A stretch of DNA of 64,000 nt from Dallia pectoralis (taxonomy: Eukaryota > Chordata > Actinopteri > Esociformes > Umbridae), in assembly GCA_029465975.1 (NCBI GenBank), contig CM055739.1, positions 5,135,628-5,199,627 of the forward strand, written 5' to 3'. Made by a program: the position numbers and the translations under genes. The notes beneath the pieces are model-generated. The model did not search any database, was not told the origin of the DNA, and saw nothing but the letters and a program-made list of their open reading frames with translations. Below, piece by piece: positions 46,221-58,742 of this stretch (its first letter is position 1; every line of letters begins with the position of its first letter).

Positions 46221-46591
46221 TGTCACGAGTGGTGTGGGGGCGTGGCTACACAGTAATTCGGTGATTCACTTCCTTGTTTGCCTTTTGTCATTTCACAGGT
46301 GTTTCGTGTTATCATTAGTGGACTATAAAAGGTGAGCGGACAAGTCACTCCTTGTTCAGCATTGTATTTGATGTCACATGGTAATAGCGGTGAGTGTTTG
46401 TGTTACCTGTTGTTCGTGAACGTTTTGTATAAGTCGCTATATGCGCATCTTTGATTTAAGTTCAACAGTTTAGTGTGTTTTCGCCGTACTCGGTTTGTTT
46501 TACTTTGAATTGTATTGAATAAAAACCTGAGAAACGGATCATACGTCTCTGCAGATGGCTCTCACCACACTACGCCGCTCCATTCACGACA
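46221..46591 (+). mobile_element. Solo LTR of a retrotransposon
   Basis: 371 bp with TG...CA ends (TGTCACGAGTGG to CCATTCACGACA, whose tips are themselves inverted TGTC-type repeats). It is bounded by perfect 5-bp direct repeats, AATAT (46216-46220 and 46592-46596). It has the expected LTR signals in the right order: a TATA box TATAAAA (46324-46330) and a polyadenylation signal AATAAA (46518-46523). No primer-binding site or internal genes flank it, so it is a recombined solo LTR. The superfamily (Gypsy or ERV type) is not determined. Confidence 0.82.
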
Positions 46592-47773
46592 AATATGCCA
46601 TGAAATGTATAATTTACATTACTTATCTCCGATCGCAAACTGTATTCAATGCACAATATTTAACAACGTGACTGTCGAGCAAAATAATGTTTTTTTTAAA
46701 TATACGACTGTCCTAAACCAAAGTATGTTGGTATAATAACTTGTATCGTACGTTTAAGTCAGATATGCATTAGGTTCTTGCTAAATGTCTTCCGTGCTCT
46801 TGTTTCAGAGAGCAACCGGTGTTGACTGTAAATGAGCACTGTGATCATCTAATGCTTATTTCAGAATTGCTAATAATACGCCCGAGTGGATATCACAAAA
46901 TAGTTTCAAATAGTTAAAGTTAACATACGTTTCTAGACATGCAATTCCCCACTAGAAATTGAAAACGCTATGAAAGACTTCGAGATCAAGGAACAATGTA
47001 CGCTCTAAATGTGCACTGACTAATATTGTGTGTTTAACCTGTACGGTCAGCCACGTAATTACTCAAATTAATTTGTAATCAGTTGAGGAGATTGAGGTAC
47101 TCAGTAGTGTGCCAGAACATCACAACAATAGCGAAGACCCAAAATGAGTTCACGAATATGGCACAGTGGAAGCATTTCGACATAATTTAATGATAACATT
47201 TGACGACACCCCTTTGAGACTTTGGTAATGTGACCGACACAAGTGCCTTTGACCGGCAACTGAACCGGATGTACGACCGTTTTACGGTCAATCCTCAAAT
47301 GTCTCAAATCCGAGTCATGTTTTCACAGCCCGTATGTAGCTGCTCATCCAATTGCGAAGTGTCCTTTATTGTTTTTCCGTTAATTCTAGCAGTGCACACA
47401 TAAACTTTAACTTCAAATTCTGTCATTCTTTTTTGGCATTGAGACGATTTTTGGTTGGTTTTCTCTGGTGGGACAGGCTCTCCTTTCTTGTTTCGTGTCA
47501 TTTGAAAAGATGCACACGTCATTTGTTCGATGACAAGTGTTTGGATGTATGTGAGCTGTAAGTGGTGCTGTTGATTTAAAACAGATCCCTTTAAATGATC
47601 TCCTGGCATGCGCTGTGTGTTAATATGTGCCCAGCGTCTAAACCACTTGCTTTAAAACTTTCGATTTAATGGCTACCCTTTATATAATACAGATTCAAAT
47701 CATTAGGCAAAATGGAAAGGGAAAGAGAATTCCCAGAAGTCCCAGGCTGCATATTTAAGTAAAACATTATTAA
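46592..47773. other. Intergenic, no recognised gene
   Basis: AT-rich unique-looking DNA with no gene features. Confidence 0.5.
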
Positions 47774-48118
47774 AACCTCTGGGGGAAGACCCGGCGTAGA
47801 CCTGGTAAGCACCAATGTGTAGTCCGGGTGAACTGGAAACGTGTGGACGAGGCCTCTGTCGGAGAGATCTTCAACTCACACCTCTGGTGGAGCTTTGCTG
47901 ACATCCATGTGGTGGTTGGGGGCATTGAACCCGAGTGGGCAATGTTCAAAGCCTCTATTGCTGAAGCTGCGGCAGTAAGCTGTGGTCTCAAGGTCTTGGG
48001 CACCTCAAGGGGCGGTAACCCTTGAACACTGTGGTGGACAGCGCTGGTCAGGGAAGCTGTCCGACTGAAGAAGGTGTTCTTCATGGATGTGTTATCCCAG
48101 TTTAATATCCCAGAGGAG
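47774..48118 (+). pseudogene. LINE (non-LTR retrotransposon) ORF fragment, internal part
   Basis: The plus strand reads NWKRVDEASVGEIFNSHLWW, then GIEPEWAMFKASIAEAAAVSCG, then (after a stop) TLWWTALVREAVRLKKVFF. This order matches the region ahead of the reverse transcriptase in an abundant fish LINE. Stops interrupt it. It is the upstream piece of the copy continued at 48248. Confidence 0.65.
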
Positions 48119-48247
48119 TGGTTTTGGACTGCACATTGGTATTTTAGATTCTTAAAAGAAATTATGCATTTCCTTCATTTCTCAGTTGAGCAAAATAAAA
48201 TAGATAAAAGATGAATGCAATTAATTTGAATTTCTAATATATCTGAG

Positions 48248-48645
48248 GTTCGCGGGTACAAGCGGCCGAAATGGGTTTTCTCAGAAAGGTGGCTGGCCTC
48301 TCCCTTAGGGATAGGGTGAGAAGCTCAGTCATCCGAGAGGAACTCGGAGAAGAGCCGCTGCTCCTTTGCATAGAAAGGAGCCAGTTGAGGTGGTTCGGGC
48401 ATCTTGTACGAATGCCACCTGGGCGCCTCCCTAGAGAGGTGTTCCAGGCACGTCCAGCTGGGAGGAGACCTCGGGGAAGACCCAGGACTAGGTGGAGAGA
48501 TTATATCTCCACACTGGCCTGGGAACGCCTTGGGATTCCCCAGTCAGAGCTGGCTAATGTTGCCCGGGAAAGTGAAGTTTGGGGTCCCCTGCTAGAGCTG
48601 CTCCCCCCGCGACCCGACCCCGGATAAGCGGTTGAAGATGAGTTC
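48248..48645 (+). pseudogene. LINE 3' end: carboxy terminus of the reverse-transcriptase ORF
   Basis: An open frame reads MGFLRKVAGLSLRDRVRSSV, then IREELGEEPLLLCIERSQLR, then WFGHLVRMPPGRLPREVF, GRRPRGRPRTRWRDYISTLA and LLELLPPRPDPG, then stop. This is the signature terminus of a very common teleost non-LTR retrotransposon; the ATAAGCGGTTGAAGATGA tail after the stop is also typical. The frame is intact over 118 codons but has lost the catalytic domain, so it is a 5'-truncated relic. Confidence 0.85.
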
Positions 48646-51600
48646 TGATCCAGCTGTTGCAGCTTTGACTCTAAATCCAAGGTAATGATGACCCAACCAA
48701 TTATCTGAACTTCTCAATTTCCATAAATCAGTTGTCAATGAGACAGAAGACAGCATGGTTTGTGTATTTTCCAATAAGATTACTTGTGTTCTACAATGAC
48801 AAAAAAACAGAAGAAAAAATGCCTTGTCATTTAAATTAGGGCAGTCCTAAATCATAGTCTAAGTGTGGTTTAACCATCTGGTAAAATTTGGTCCGTCTCC
48901 ACAGGACTATTATTGAGACGGCTAAACTTTGACTTTTCAAATTAATTAGTTATCAGCACGTCAATTGTGATTTAGAGTGTTTAGAACGCTTGTGGATTGA
49001 GACAAGTGCTAGCATTAAGAATTATCATCAACATATCGATTTGTCTGTCAACCCACTGCACACGCACACAGATAAAGATAAATGTGTGTAGCTTATACTG
49101 CCGGGCCTATGAAAAGTAACCGGGTAAATTACCGCAAACCAAACATTACTATTTTATACAAATAATGCAACCGTGATATTATGTCTACAATACCATTGTT
49201 GTTTCGTTTTTTCTAAATTTCCATGTTACAAAAAGTAAGCAGCATCTGAAGTCTTTAAAAATGTATGTCAAGACACAAGTTGAACACAGAAGATAGATTG
49301 CTAGACGACATCCATTACAGAAAATAATACAATGTCCTTCGCATTGAGACTGCATTGTGTTTGATACTCAACTAGTTTGGTTGAAACTGCCACTGTTTGT
49401 TCCTCATTGATTCCCAGCCTCGCTGTTTTTCGATCCGCGTACATGTTGGTTGCACCGTTGAGAAATGACAACACTTTTCAGACACCAGACATTTTTTCAG
49501 ATATTTGGAACGACAGCTGTTGCTTCCGGTTAGTGGGTTGCATTTTGTCTGTCTACATACGAACATCATTTGTGCAGGCATTCGGGAGCTTACAATGTCT
49601 AGTCGTGATTCCACACATTGCATTTGCCTTTGGACTCTTGAGAATGTGGTCATGAATGTGCCCTAGTAAAACTTCATAGACACACTGCAAAGCGTAAACC
49701 ACTAGTTTCCAGAGAAAAACAGCCTGTCCGGGTTACAGTACCCCAAAGAGCGCTTGAGAAAAAGCTTGCGAACAGATCAGACAAAGATGAACATGGACCA
49801 GTGCAATTGCAAGGATAAAGTGTAGAGAAAAAAGCTTTCTCCATGTGTGTGTGTGTATGTGTGTGCCAACTCATCTGTGAAATATGTTGGAGTAGCAGAT
49901 ATTGCTTTGGCATGTACAGAGCCATCGTAGACTATGCAAACCCCTTCACTTTCCCCAAATGCTGCTGTGTTATAGACTCAAGGTCAAGAAACATGTCAAG
50001 AACGTGTTGTTCCATTGAAAATGCATTGCACAAGGCTAATGTGTTTGAGCCTTTACTACATCAACAGCCATTGCAACGTTCTCTCCGTTTCAGTGTAAAA
50101 CTGAACATATACTACCTGCTGACTGTTTATGGCGATTGCATTTAAGATTTATATGTAATTCTCATTCTTAAATATACTTCATACTGCATATGGCACATAA
50201 CAGATTCATATTTATGTAACAACAAACCTCGGGACTTTCAGTATGATTTTCCACTTCCATTAGAGAGCAGCTTTGCCGAGCGTTTTAACCTTTTGTCCTC
50301 ATGACTCCGTAATGCACTCTCACCTCTCATATAAACATTGACAACAGAACTCTGCCGTTACATGGCTGCCATCCTGAGCTTCGCCACCTGCGAAATCGGA
50401 AGTCCCCTTTCCGTGCCAACACTGCTTGTCTTTTGCGAAACCCATCTGCGAGGACGGTTCTCCGGAACTTTCTTTACGAGTACACCTGTTCACTGCGAGC
50501 CAAGTGTCGTGGCCCTTGCCTGGCCTGCTATCTCGCGACCATGTCTCTGTGATTCTGTTGAAGAACTTTGCCCACTTCACCGGATAACAACTGTGTTTTC
50601 TACAACTTCAAACCGTCCCCTACATTTCTATCTGATCAGTATATATCCCCGGGATCCCCTCTGGATTATTTCTTTATCATGTTCCTCTACAGCTGCCAGA
50701 CAAACAGTCACAGTGGCACCTAGAAGATTAGATGGAGTACAGAGAGAGAGAGAGAGAGAGAGAGTGAGAGTGAGAGAGACGGAAGAAAGGGTTAGAAAGT
50801 AATTAAGGAGACTGGAGACAGTGGATGTGTGGGCTCCGTCAGTCTCGGCCCTTTTTTATTGGCCACACAATTGTCCTGTATTAGTCACACGTAGGTTTCC
50901 AGTAGGCCTCCATCAATTACACGGGGGGAACGCGGGCGCCGCCGCGATGGATACAACGACAGACGCCAGGGAAAGGCAGAGTGAGAGTCGAGTGAGAGAC
51001 GGATGGACAGGCTCAGGGTGGGCGTGAGACAAGGGGTACGTACACAGGTTTGATGAAAGGGAGAGAGGAAGAGAGAGAGAGAGAGTCAGGGAGAGACGTC
51101 ATTAGCGGCATAGGGCCCATCTAATGATCAGCAGCGCTTCCAGGCATGAATCATTTGCCCGTTGTAGTCTCTCTGCAGAGGCACCGTCACCATGCCGACT
51201 TGTGGTCCATTATTGATGGTGCGGCAGCAGTCTGTGATGTCTGGCTACATTAAGACACGATGGGGACCCAGCGAGGCCCCGGTGCTCCCGTCACAGAGGC
51301 GCAGGGCACAACGAGCCAGGGTTAAGTACATGTAGCGTATTTAAGAGGAACAAGGAACTCGGGGGGGGGAAGGGAGTCGAGCGAGGCCGGGAGAGAGATG
51401 AGGAACGGCACAACGGCGGTAGCCAGCGTGACGGATGAACCGGTCGCCGCTAGTGACAGATCACGAGAGTTCCTTGTGAGACATGAGCAGCGGTTGGTCC
51501 AGGCCGATGACGGACGAGCGTTCGGGTACGATGGCCGCTTTTGTTCCTGCGTCTTGGGGGAAAGCTGGGAGCTTTGGGGATGGCAAAGCATTATAAGGCT

Positions 51601-52603
51601 GATTGCGCTACTCTCCTGGTGTCAGCGATGCTAATCGTAGACTCCTTATCTTGCACTTGAAAGAATAGCAGAAAAGGCACAGCCACAGGCAGGTAACTCT
51701 CCACTCCAGGGTGAACAAAGGGAAAGCCGAAAACCAAAATCGAAACACCCGTTCCTTGGGATCTTTTGAATGATGTCTTCTCGGTAGGGTACATATTTTA
51801 GGGTACCTTAGTCGGTAGAAAATCTCACGTTACTTAGTTCCGGTTTCCACAGTGAAAGGCTTCGATCATGTGAGAATTCCCAGGGCAGAGGCGGGTCTTA
51901 GCTCCACACCGCTTGGCATAGGTGCAGCCATTATCGCCTTAAGACGGAAGGATTACTCGTGACATTTACAAGTCGAAGGCCCTGAGGCATTAGACAAACA
52001 AGTCATTGACTTCTCAGCCCCGTCTCATATTCCCAACCGGCTCACAGGCGCCCTGCTTTCCCTTCCGATCTTGGCTGTAGCGTTCATTGTTCTCCCTCAG
52101 GCTTGCATATTTTCTCCCCGACAATTATTTTTCCCACGCTTCCGAGCGACATGGTGTGTCGCCCACTCCCAAGGTCTGTGCTTTAAAATAAATGAATAAA
52201 CAAACGACATCAAGGAGTTACTGGAGGAAGGTCTTGTTGGCAAGACAACAGCGGCACGTCAGCGCATGCGGTCATGTGGTCGTTCGTTTTAACGCTCTTG
52301 ACTGAGGACTGATGGCCTTGTGCTGAAGGCGTTCAGTGTTGCACATCTAACATGTAGTCTTCTCATCGGCGTTGAACAACAAAACAGGACATACAAGTAC
52401 AATTCAAGGTGACGAGTAGTGCATTATCAGTTATGATGTTCACATCTGCTAAGCGAAATAGTCAAATCCTTCCCAGAAGTTACGGGGACATTCCTCGGCG
52501 CAGATGTCGTGCGATAACGAGTCTTGGCGAAGCCCTGGAAATAAAATCGAGCACATCACTGCTTTTATTCCATAAGGAGCAGGACGCCGTACACAAATAT
52601 AGC
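48646..52603. other. Intergenic, no recognised gene
   Basis: About 4 kb. It holds (GT)n at 49845-49863, (GA)n at 50737-50765 and 51065-51085, and a TAATGATCAGCAGCG-type patch near 51120-51200 that could be conserved noncoding sequence. The 154-residue frame at 50338 has no motif. Confidence 0.45.
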
Positions 52604-53220
52604 ACTTTACCATCCTCACAGCCCCTGGGTGACTTTACCATCCTCACAGCCCCTGGGTGACTTTACCATCCTCACAGCCCCTGGGTGATTTTACCAACCT
52701 CACAGCCCCTGGGTGACTTTACCATCCTCACAGCCCCTGGGTGACTTTACCATCCTCACAGCCCCTGGGTGATTTTACCATCCTCACAGCCCCTGGGTGA
52801 TTTTACCATCCTCACAGCCCCTGGGTGATTTTACCATCCTCACAGCCCCTGGGTGACTTTACCATCCTCACAGCCCCTGGGTGATTTTACCATCCTCACA
52901 GCCCCTGGGTGACTTTACCATCCTCACAGCCCCTGGGTGATTTTACCATCCTCACAGCCCCTGGGTGACTTTACCATCCTCACAGCCCCTGGGGGATTTT
53001 ACCATCCTCACAGCCCCTGGGTGATTTTACCATCCTCACAGCCCCTGGGTGATTTTACCATCCTCACAGCCCCTGGGTGATTTTACCATCCTCACAGCCC
53101 CTGGGTGATTTTACCATCCTCACAGCCCCTGGGTGATTTTACCATCCTCACAGCCCCTGGGTGATTTTACCATCCTCACAGCCCCTGGGTGATTTTACCA
53201 TCCTCACAGCCCCTGAGGGA
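52604..53220 (+). repeat. 28-bp minisatellite, about 22 copies
   Basis: Unit TTTACCATCCTCACAGCCCC plus TGGGTGAC or TGGGTGAT. The C and T forms alternate irregularly in the first 13 units; the remaining units are all T, indicating recent amplification at the 3' side. Confidence 0.96.
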
Positions 53221-56200
53221 TTTGTTTCATTAGTGCGTTTTCCCGAAACAAGGGCCACGAGAGGCGAGTCTTCACACCATTAACTTATGGATACATTTCG
53301 ATTCACAAGTGTCTTCATCGGGGAGGCCTCGCGCTCACATGGGGAGGGAGAATACGACGCCCATGTAATGAATGCACCCATTTATACACTCCAGAGGTGG
53401 ATACCGGGTAGATATGCAAGGCAAACAAGTTTCTAATGACGCGCTCACACTCTGACAGAGAGGCGAGGCGAGGGGAATGCTGGTGTCTACGTTTATTCAG
53501 ACTTTAATTAATAACAATGCGGCAACGTTGTCGAGATTCAGAGCCAGAGACGGACAACTACCCCCTGGTGCTCCAGCACTCCAGTAGTTTGACAACATTG
53601 TCGTCCAATCCGGGGTGGGAAACTTCTATCTATGTACAAAGTTGGTCCTGAAATAAAAGATGCCCGAACTTGTCCGTAGGCTACGCACTCGAAGAATTTA
53701 TCTTTCAGACCAATGTGTTTAAATCTCATTCAGCGGTCGTAATTCCTTTGCCAATGTAATCCATTTATCAGACAGGTGTGGGATATTGAGAAGTTTATTA
53801 AACAGCACAGTCATTACACAGATGTTCCTTGTGATGGGGACGACAGAAGGCCACTGTGTATAGAAAAGTGCTGTTTTGTCACAACTAAATGTCACAGATG
53901 TATCACATTCTGAGGTAGAGATTAGGTCTAGATTTCTTTTGTTTACTGACTAATGTACTGATATGAGCGGGGGACTTAATCGTTTGATGTTGCATTTCAA
54001 TTATTGTTCAGTGTATTTATTTAACTGGTGTTTAAGTCTTGAATCGGTCCTTCAGTCCTTGATTTAAAGGAATGAACTAGCCAAGCCCAGAAGGGTAGGT
54101 AGCATTCGAGCAAACCTCATGAGAATTTGTTTTTTCGGTTGGATTTTAATACACCAGTTTTAATATGTCTGCTGTCAATCATCATGGCAGACGCACGCAG
54201 GTCTGCAGTCGATTCCTTATGACAACACCCCTACAAAGGACCAATCACCAAACTAGTGAACGAGCCGATCGATTAAACTCCCTTCAGTAGACGCTTTCGT
54301 AGGGCAGAAGTGTAACAAATGTAGTGGGACAAACAGCAATCTATCTACAGCAGTGTAGCATTCACCAAAAAGTGCAACATTAATTTGCACCTTAAATATT
54401 GTTGTTCATTCTTTGACACACCTTAGATGTTGCGTACTGAAGAATGTGAGGTAGCGTTTGTGGGTGTGATTCACTACAGTGCCTCTCAGTGTCTCCCAGT
54501 GTTTACCCCGCCCCCCCATATCGCCCCACCTGGACTTTTTTACATTTTATTCGGGGTCCATCATTTTGAAATGTTCAATAATTGAATGTTTAAGTTTTTA
54601 CCACCCAGTGAAAATTTTGTTGAGGCATCCTTCACAGGATTTTCAGCCACCAGTCTCAAGTCTCGATGTGAACTTCATCAGGACCAGTTAGCTTGGGACC
54701 AGTTAGCTGCATTCACACGTATTTCCCTGCTAACGGGTTAAGCACATCAATACTCCGTCCTCGAGATGTCTGTGAACAAGCAGACAAGTCAGAAATACTG
54801 TAGGCGAAGTCTCGTATATACAAATGTTCAAATAGTGACGTAATGATCGTGTGGCAGCCACAAATAAATCAAACATGTGATGATTGTAAGATATAGAGTA
54901 TATACTAAAAAAGAGCTCATCACCTAGCATTTTTCACCACAGTGTAAAGTTATAGCTTCTATGATGTGTAGTCCAATAAAGTGCATTCTTCCCTTAGTTG
55001 TACTGGGAGGACCAAAGACATTTCATGATTTCAGCATCAGAATCGCCTTTCTAAGCTGATTTACTCACATTTAGCATTTGAGTTATTGTAGCGGCGTTGC
55101 TAATCGGAACACAGTGTACACCTCAGGTGGTGAACGTACATTTTGATAACAAAAGAGTTCCCAGAATGTCGAACTGTCAGAATTAATAACATTTTGTAGA
55201 CCTTATGTAGACATTTTTTTATTCATCGCAGCAACTGTTTTACTGTTTTTATTGTCATTATTGTCAATGTTTATTTTTGTATATCTTTGGATTTAGCCGT
55301 TGTTGCTCAGGCAGACACCTGCCTCTATACCTTTACAGTGGCCAGTCCTTATTGAGCTTCAAACGAGGCGACTATCTGTAACTACGCCCAAGTGAAATCT
55401 TTCAGACTAAATGAAGGCGCCACATTGTCGGCATGAGAGGGGAACGTTGGCTGCCTACACTATAGAGTTTTGCCAGGGCTTAACGGTCCTTCTTAGGATG
55501 TATTTTTCAGATGGGTTTGCTTGTTTGTTTCTCACATTTACCTAGTTATTTTATCCTTCACAGAATGATCTGGCAGGAGCTGGAGAAAGGCATTATCCTC
55601 ACTGGCACTCGAGACGCACTTTACTTCTGAAATCTGTGTCGCTGATCTGTCAAATGAGCCTGAGTCCTCTTTTGCATAGTCCAGATAGTCCATCTGTCAC
55701 CGCTAAACACATTTCCGTGCTATCAACAAACTGTTTATTGAGCAACTGCTGTCCGAAGTTCTGATCAGGCCCAGAAGAAGTCACAATGAGCTTCACTCTC
55801 ACTCTCCTGGTACATTTATTCATTACAAATAATCGTTTTTTAAATGGTGAACTAGTGCTGGCGCTGGCTGGTGACGTTAAGTTGAAATATTTTATGCGAA
55901 TGAAGGATGAGCAGAGATCAACAGCTGTGGCACTTTCATCGCGGAGAACAAGGTCAAAGCAACGCAGAGACTGGAATGATCTAAAGGGACTGGCATCAAA
56001 CCCATAATATCACCTATGACCCATATTACATTTACTCAATTCCAGCCATTATCGCCCTTTCCAGACTTCCGCGGCACACAACCGTAACATAATCAGACAA
56101 TCACGATGAATATACACAGATTTACAGTTGATGTCATGTATTGACAGAGGAGCCGTGACAATGTGGGTCTTCCACAATCAGCCAAAACCACCACCAGGGA

Positions 56201-57248
56201 ATAGCAACGTTAAACTGATAGTCTGGCCACGTCACTTTCACGATCTCGTTTTATTGATTCTCAGAATGGTTAGGGCTTTCGTCCGGAAATATTTCCTATG
56301 CTCATTCCGACATCTCACACATCTTTTTGCTATTTGCGCATATACAGTTTTCATATGTAGAATTAGTTTAATTAGTTTCCAGAGAAACTTAATGGTTTGA
56401 CGTAATGATCCTATCAACTTAATTAATGAACACTGACATCGGGTCACCGCGATGAGGAAGCATTGGGAAATATCACTATATATATGTAAGCGCGTACAGG
56501 CGTTCTGGTTCTGGCTGTACTGTACTGTGCTGTACTGATCTGATCACGATATAATATAAACGTACAACGCAAAATAATCAAGAGTGTTTTTATATGCAAC
56601 CGCGCTTCCAATGGTTCCGCGCACGGCTTGTAGATATGTGACGCATAAAGTCAAAAATTAGACGGCCAATCATTATCCGTTTAGTGCTTGATCTGAATTT
56701 CTTTTAGCACTAACTGAGCTATTCAATGATGGCACGTTTTCTAGGTAGAGTGGGTTCTCACAGAGGAATCAAAACCTTCAGCATCCTTGTAATGAAGGCC
56801 GATTCTTCACGTTCACTGAGCTGCGGTCCAAATATAACATTGCATTGTAAGTTTTTTGCACGTGTCTTTCGATTCTAAATGTTGTTCTTGTTCCAAAACA
56901 ACGTTGTCTGAATATGCCAAAAGCCCTAAATTGTTTAACTGATTCGAAATTGATTGAGCATTAAGATCAGATGCATTTCAAAACGATACTCGTAGCTTCG
57001 TGACGGATTTAAAAAAAGGAATAGCGCTCTTTGTAAATTTTAAGCAGATAAACGGGAAGGTGTTACTAACGAGGAAGAGCAACTATGTTTCACTGGGATA
57101 CGTCTTGTACTCTTAGTGTTTATTATATGATTTTCTTGTCAATAAGTTACTCTTCCTGGGGGTCCGCTGAAAACATATTGCATTTCAGAACCCACAGTGA
57201 CGGTCACATAATTGATTTTAAGATTTTAGGAGAGTGTGCTTCAGTTAC
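53221..57248. other. Intergenic, no recognised gene
   Basis: About 4 kb of AT-rich, unique-looking DNA. A CTGTACTGTACTGTGC run occurs at about 56515-56536. No RNA gene or transposon ends recognised. Confidence 0.45.
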
Positions 57249-57318
57249 TTGTGTGTGTGTGTGTGTGTGTGTGTGTGTCTGTGTGTGTGTGTGTGTGTGT
57301 CTGTGTGTGTGTGTGTCT

Positions 57319-57350
<32 letters not shown>

Positions 57351-57351
57351 C
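57249..57351 (+). repeat. (GT)n microsatellite
   Basis: About 100 bp of GT with a few CT interruptions. Confidence 0.95.
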
Positions 57352-57925
57352 ATTATGGATCGATCTTCCTTGTTGTGGTTGGATTCATGTTTTAAGGCTC
57401 CGTTTTAAGGCTCCACATTTGGCATTTTGTTTTTTTTCTCACGAGTAAAACCAAGTTAAGACTGTTGCAGCCTTGTAAACTGTCAATACCAATTCTGTTA
57501 GATACTCTGTCTTGAATATAACTCATAAACTCTATAGCAAATGAACTACAACTCCAGCACAGTGACTGTACTTCTGACTGTTTACACAATAATGTCTCCC
57601 CGGTCGGCCAGTGACAATTCATTCAAATGTTGATTGTGAAATAACAACTTCAATCGTGCCGCTCGTTAGCAGAAGTCACTAGCGGCTGTGGAAATGTCAG
57701 GGATGTTGCAATTAGGTTCGAGTCAAAATTACCCATTTGGCCTTTCTGCGTTCTCAAATCATTATTCTAAATGAGTCTTGGATAGTCAGGAATGTTTGAT
57801 TGCACCACACTGCAAATTTCATGAATCGTTCTACGTAAACTCCAAAGAATGAACCATCGACTGACGTTTCTTCGTCGAGTTTATTATGTGTCATTCTCCA
57901 AGCATGACTCAGAAGCCGTGTTTAT
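57352..57925. other. Intergenic spacer
   Basis: Contains the tandem duplication GGCTCCGTTTTAAGGCTCCA at about 57396-57415. Otherwise nothing recognised. Confidence 0.5.
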
Positions 57926-58742
57926 GTCTGTGTGTTTGGGTCTGTGTGAGTCTGTGTGTTTGGGTTTGTGTGTGTGTCTATTTGTTTGGGTTTGTGTGTG
58001 TGTGTGTGTTTGGGTTTGTGTATCTATTTGTTTGGGTTTGTGTGTGTCCTTGTGTTTGTGTGTGTGTCTGCGTGTTAGGGATGGTGTGTCTGTGTGTTTG
58101 GGTTTGTGTGTATGTCTGCGTGTTTGGGTTTGTGTGTGTGTTTGGGTTTGTGTGTGTGTTTGGGTTGGTGTGTATGTCTGCGTGTTTGGGTTTGTGTGTG
58201 TGTCTGCGTGTTTGGGTTTGTGTGTGTCTGTGTGTTTGGTTTTGTGTGTATGTCTGCGTGTTTGGGTTTGTGTGTGTGTCTGTGTGTTTGGGTTTGTGTG
58301 TGTCTGTGTGTTTGGGTTTGTGTGTATGTCTGCGTGTTTGTGTGTGTCTGTGTGTTCGGGTTTGTGTGTGTGTTTGGGTTTGTGTGTATGTCTGCGTGTT
58401 TGGGTTTGTGTGTGTGTCTGCGTGTTTGTGTGTGTCTGTGTGTTCGGGTTTGTGTGTGTGTTTGGGTTTGTGTGTATGTCTGTGTGTTTGGGTTTGTGTG
58501 TATGTCTGCGTGTTTGTGTGTGTCTGTGTGTTCGGGTTTGTGTGTGTGTTTGGGTTTGTGTGTATGTCTGCGTGTTTGGGTTTGTGTGTATGTCTGCGTG
58601 TTTGTGTGTCTGTGTGTTTGGGTTTGTGTGTGTGTCTGTGTGTTTGGGTTTGTGTGTGTGTCTGCGTGTTTGTGTGTGTCTGTGTGTTTGGGTGTGTGTG
58701 TGTGTATGTGTGTGTCTGTGTGTGTCTTTGTGTGTGTGTCTG
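57926..58742 (+). repeat. GT-rich minisatellite (TGTGTTTGGGTTTGTGTGT units)
   Basis: About 815 bp of TGTGTGTTTGGGTTTGTG blocks separated by TCTGCG, TATGTCTGCG or short GT runs, in irregular order. The two 300-residue Cys/Val frames and their minus-strand Thr/His/Asn counterparts are pure repeat translation. Confidence 0.95.

Noticed and set aside
48271..48627. Intact 118-codon frame as a host gene
   Set aside because: It is the recognisable carboxy terminus of a teleost LINE, with the typical tail after the stop.
50338..50802. 154-residue plus-strand frame
   Set aside because: No recognisable domain, and it ends in a GA microsatellite; probably chance.
52604..53220. CRISPR-like regular direct repeats
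   Set aside because: Units abut without unique spacers and the DNA is vertebrate; this is a minisatellite.
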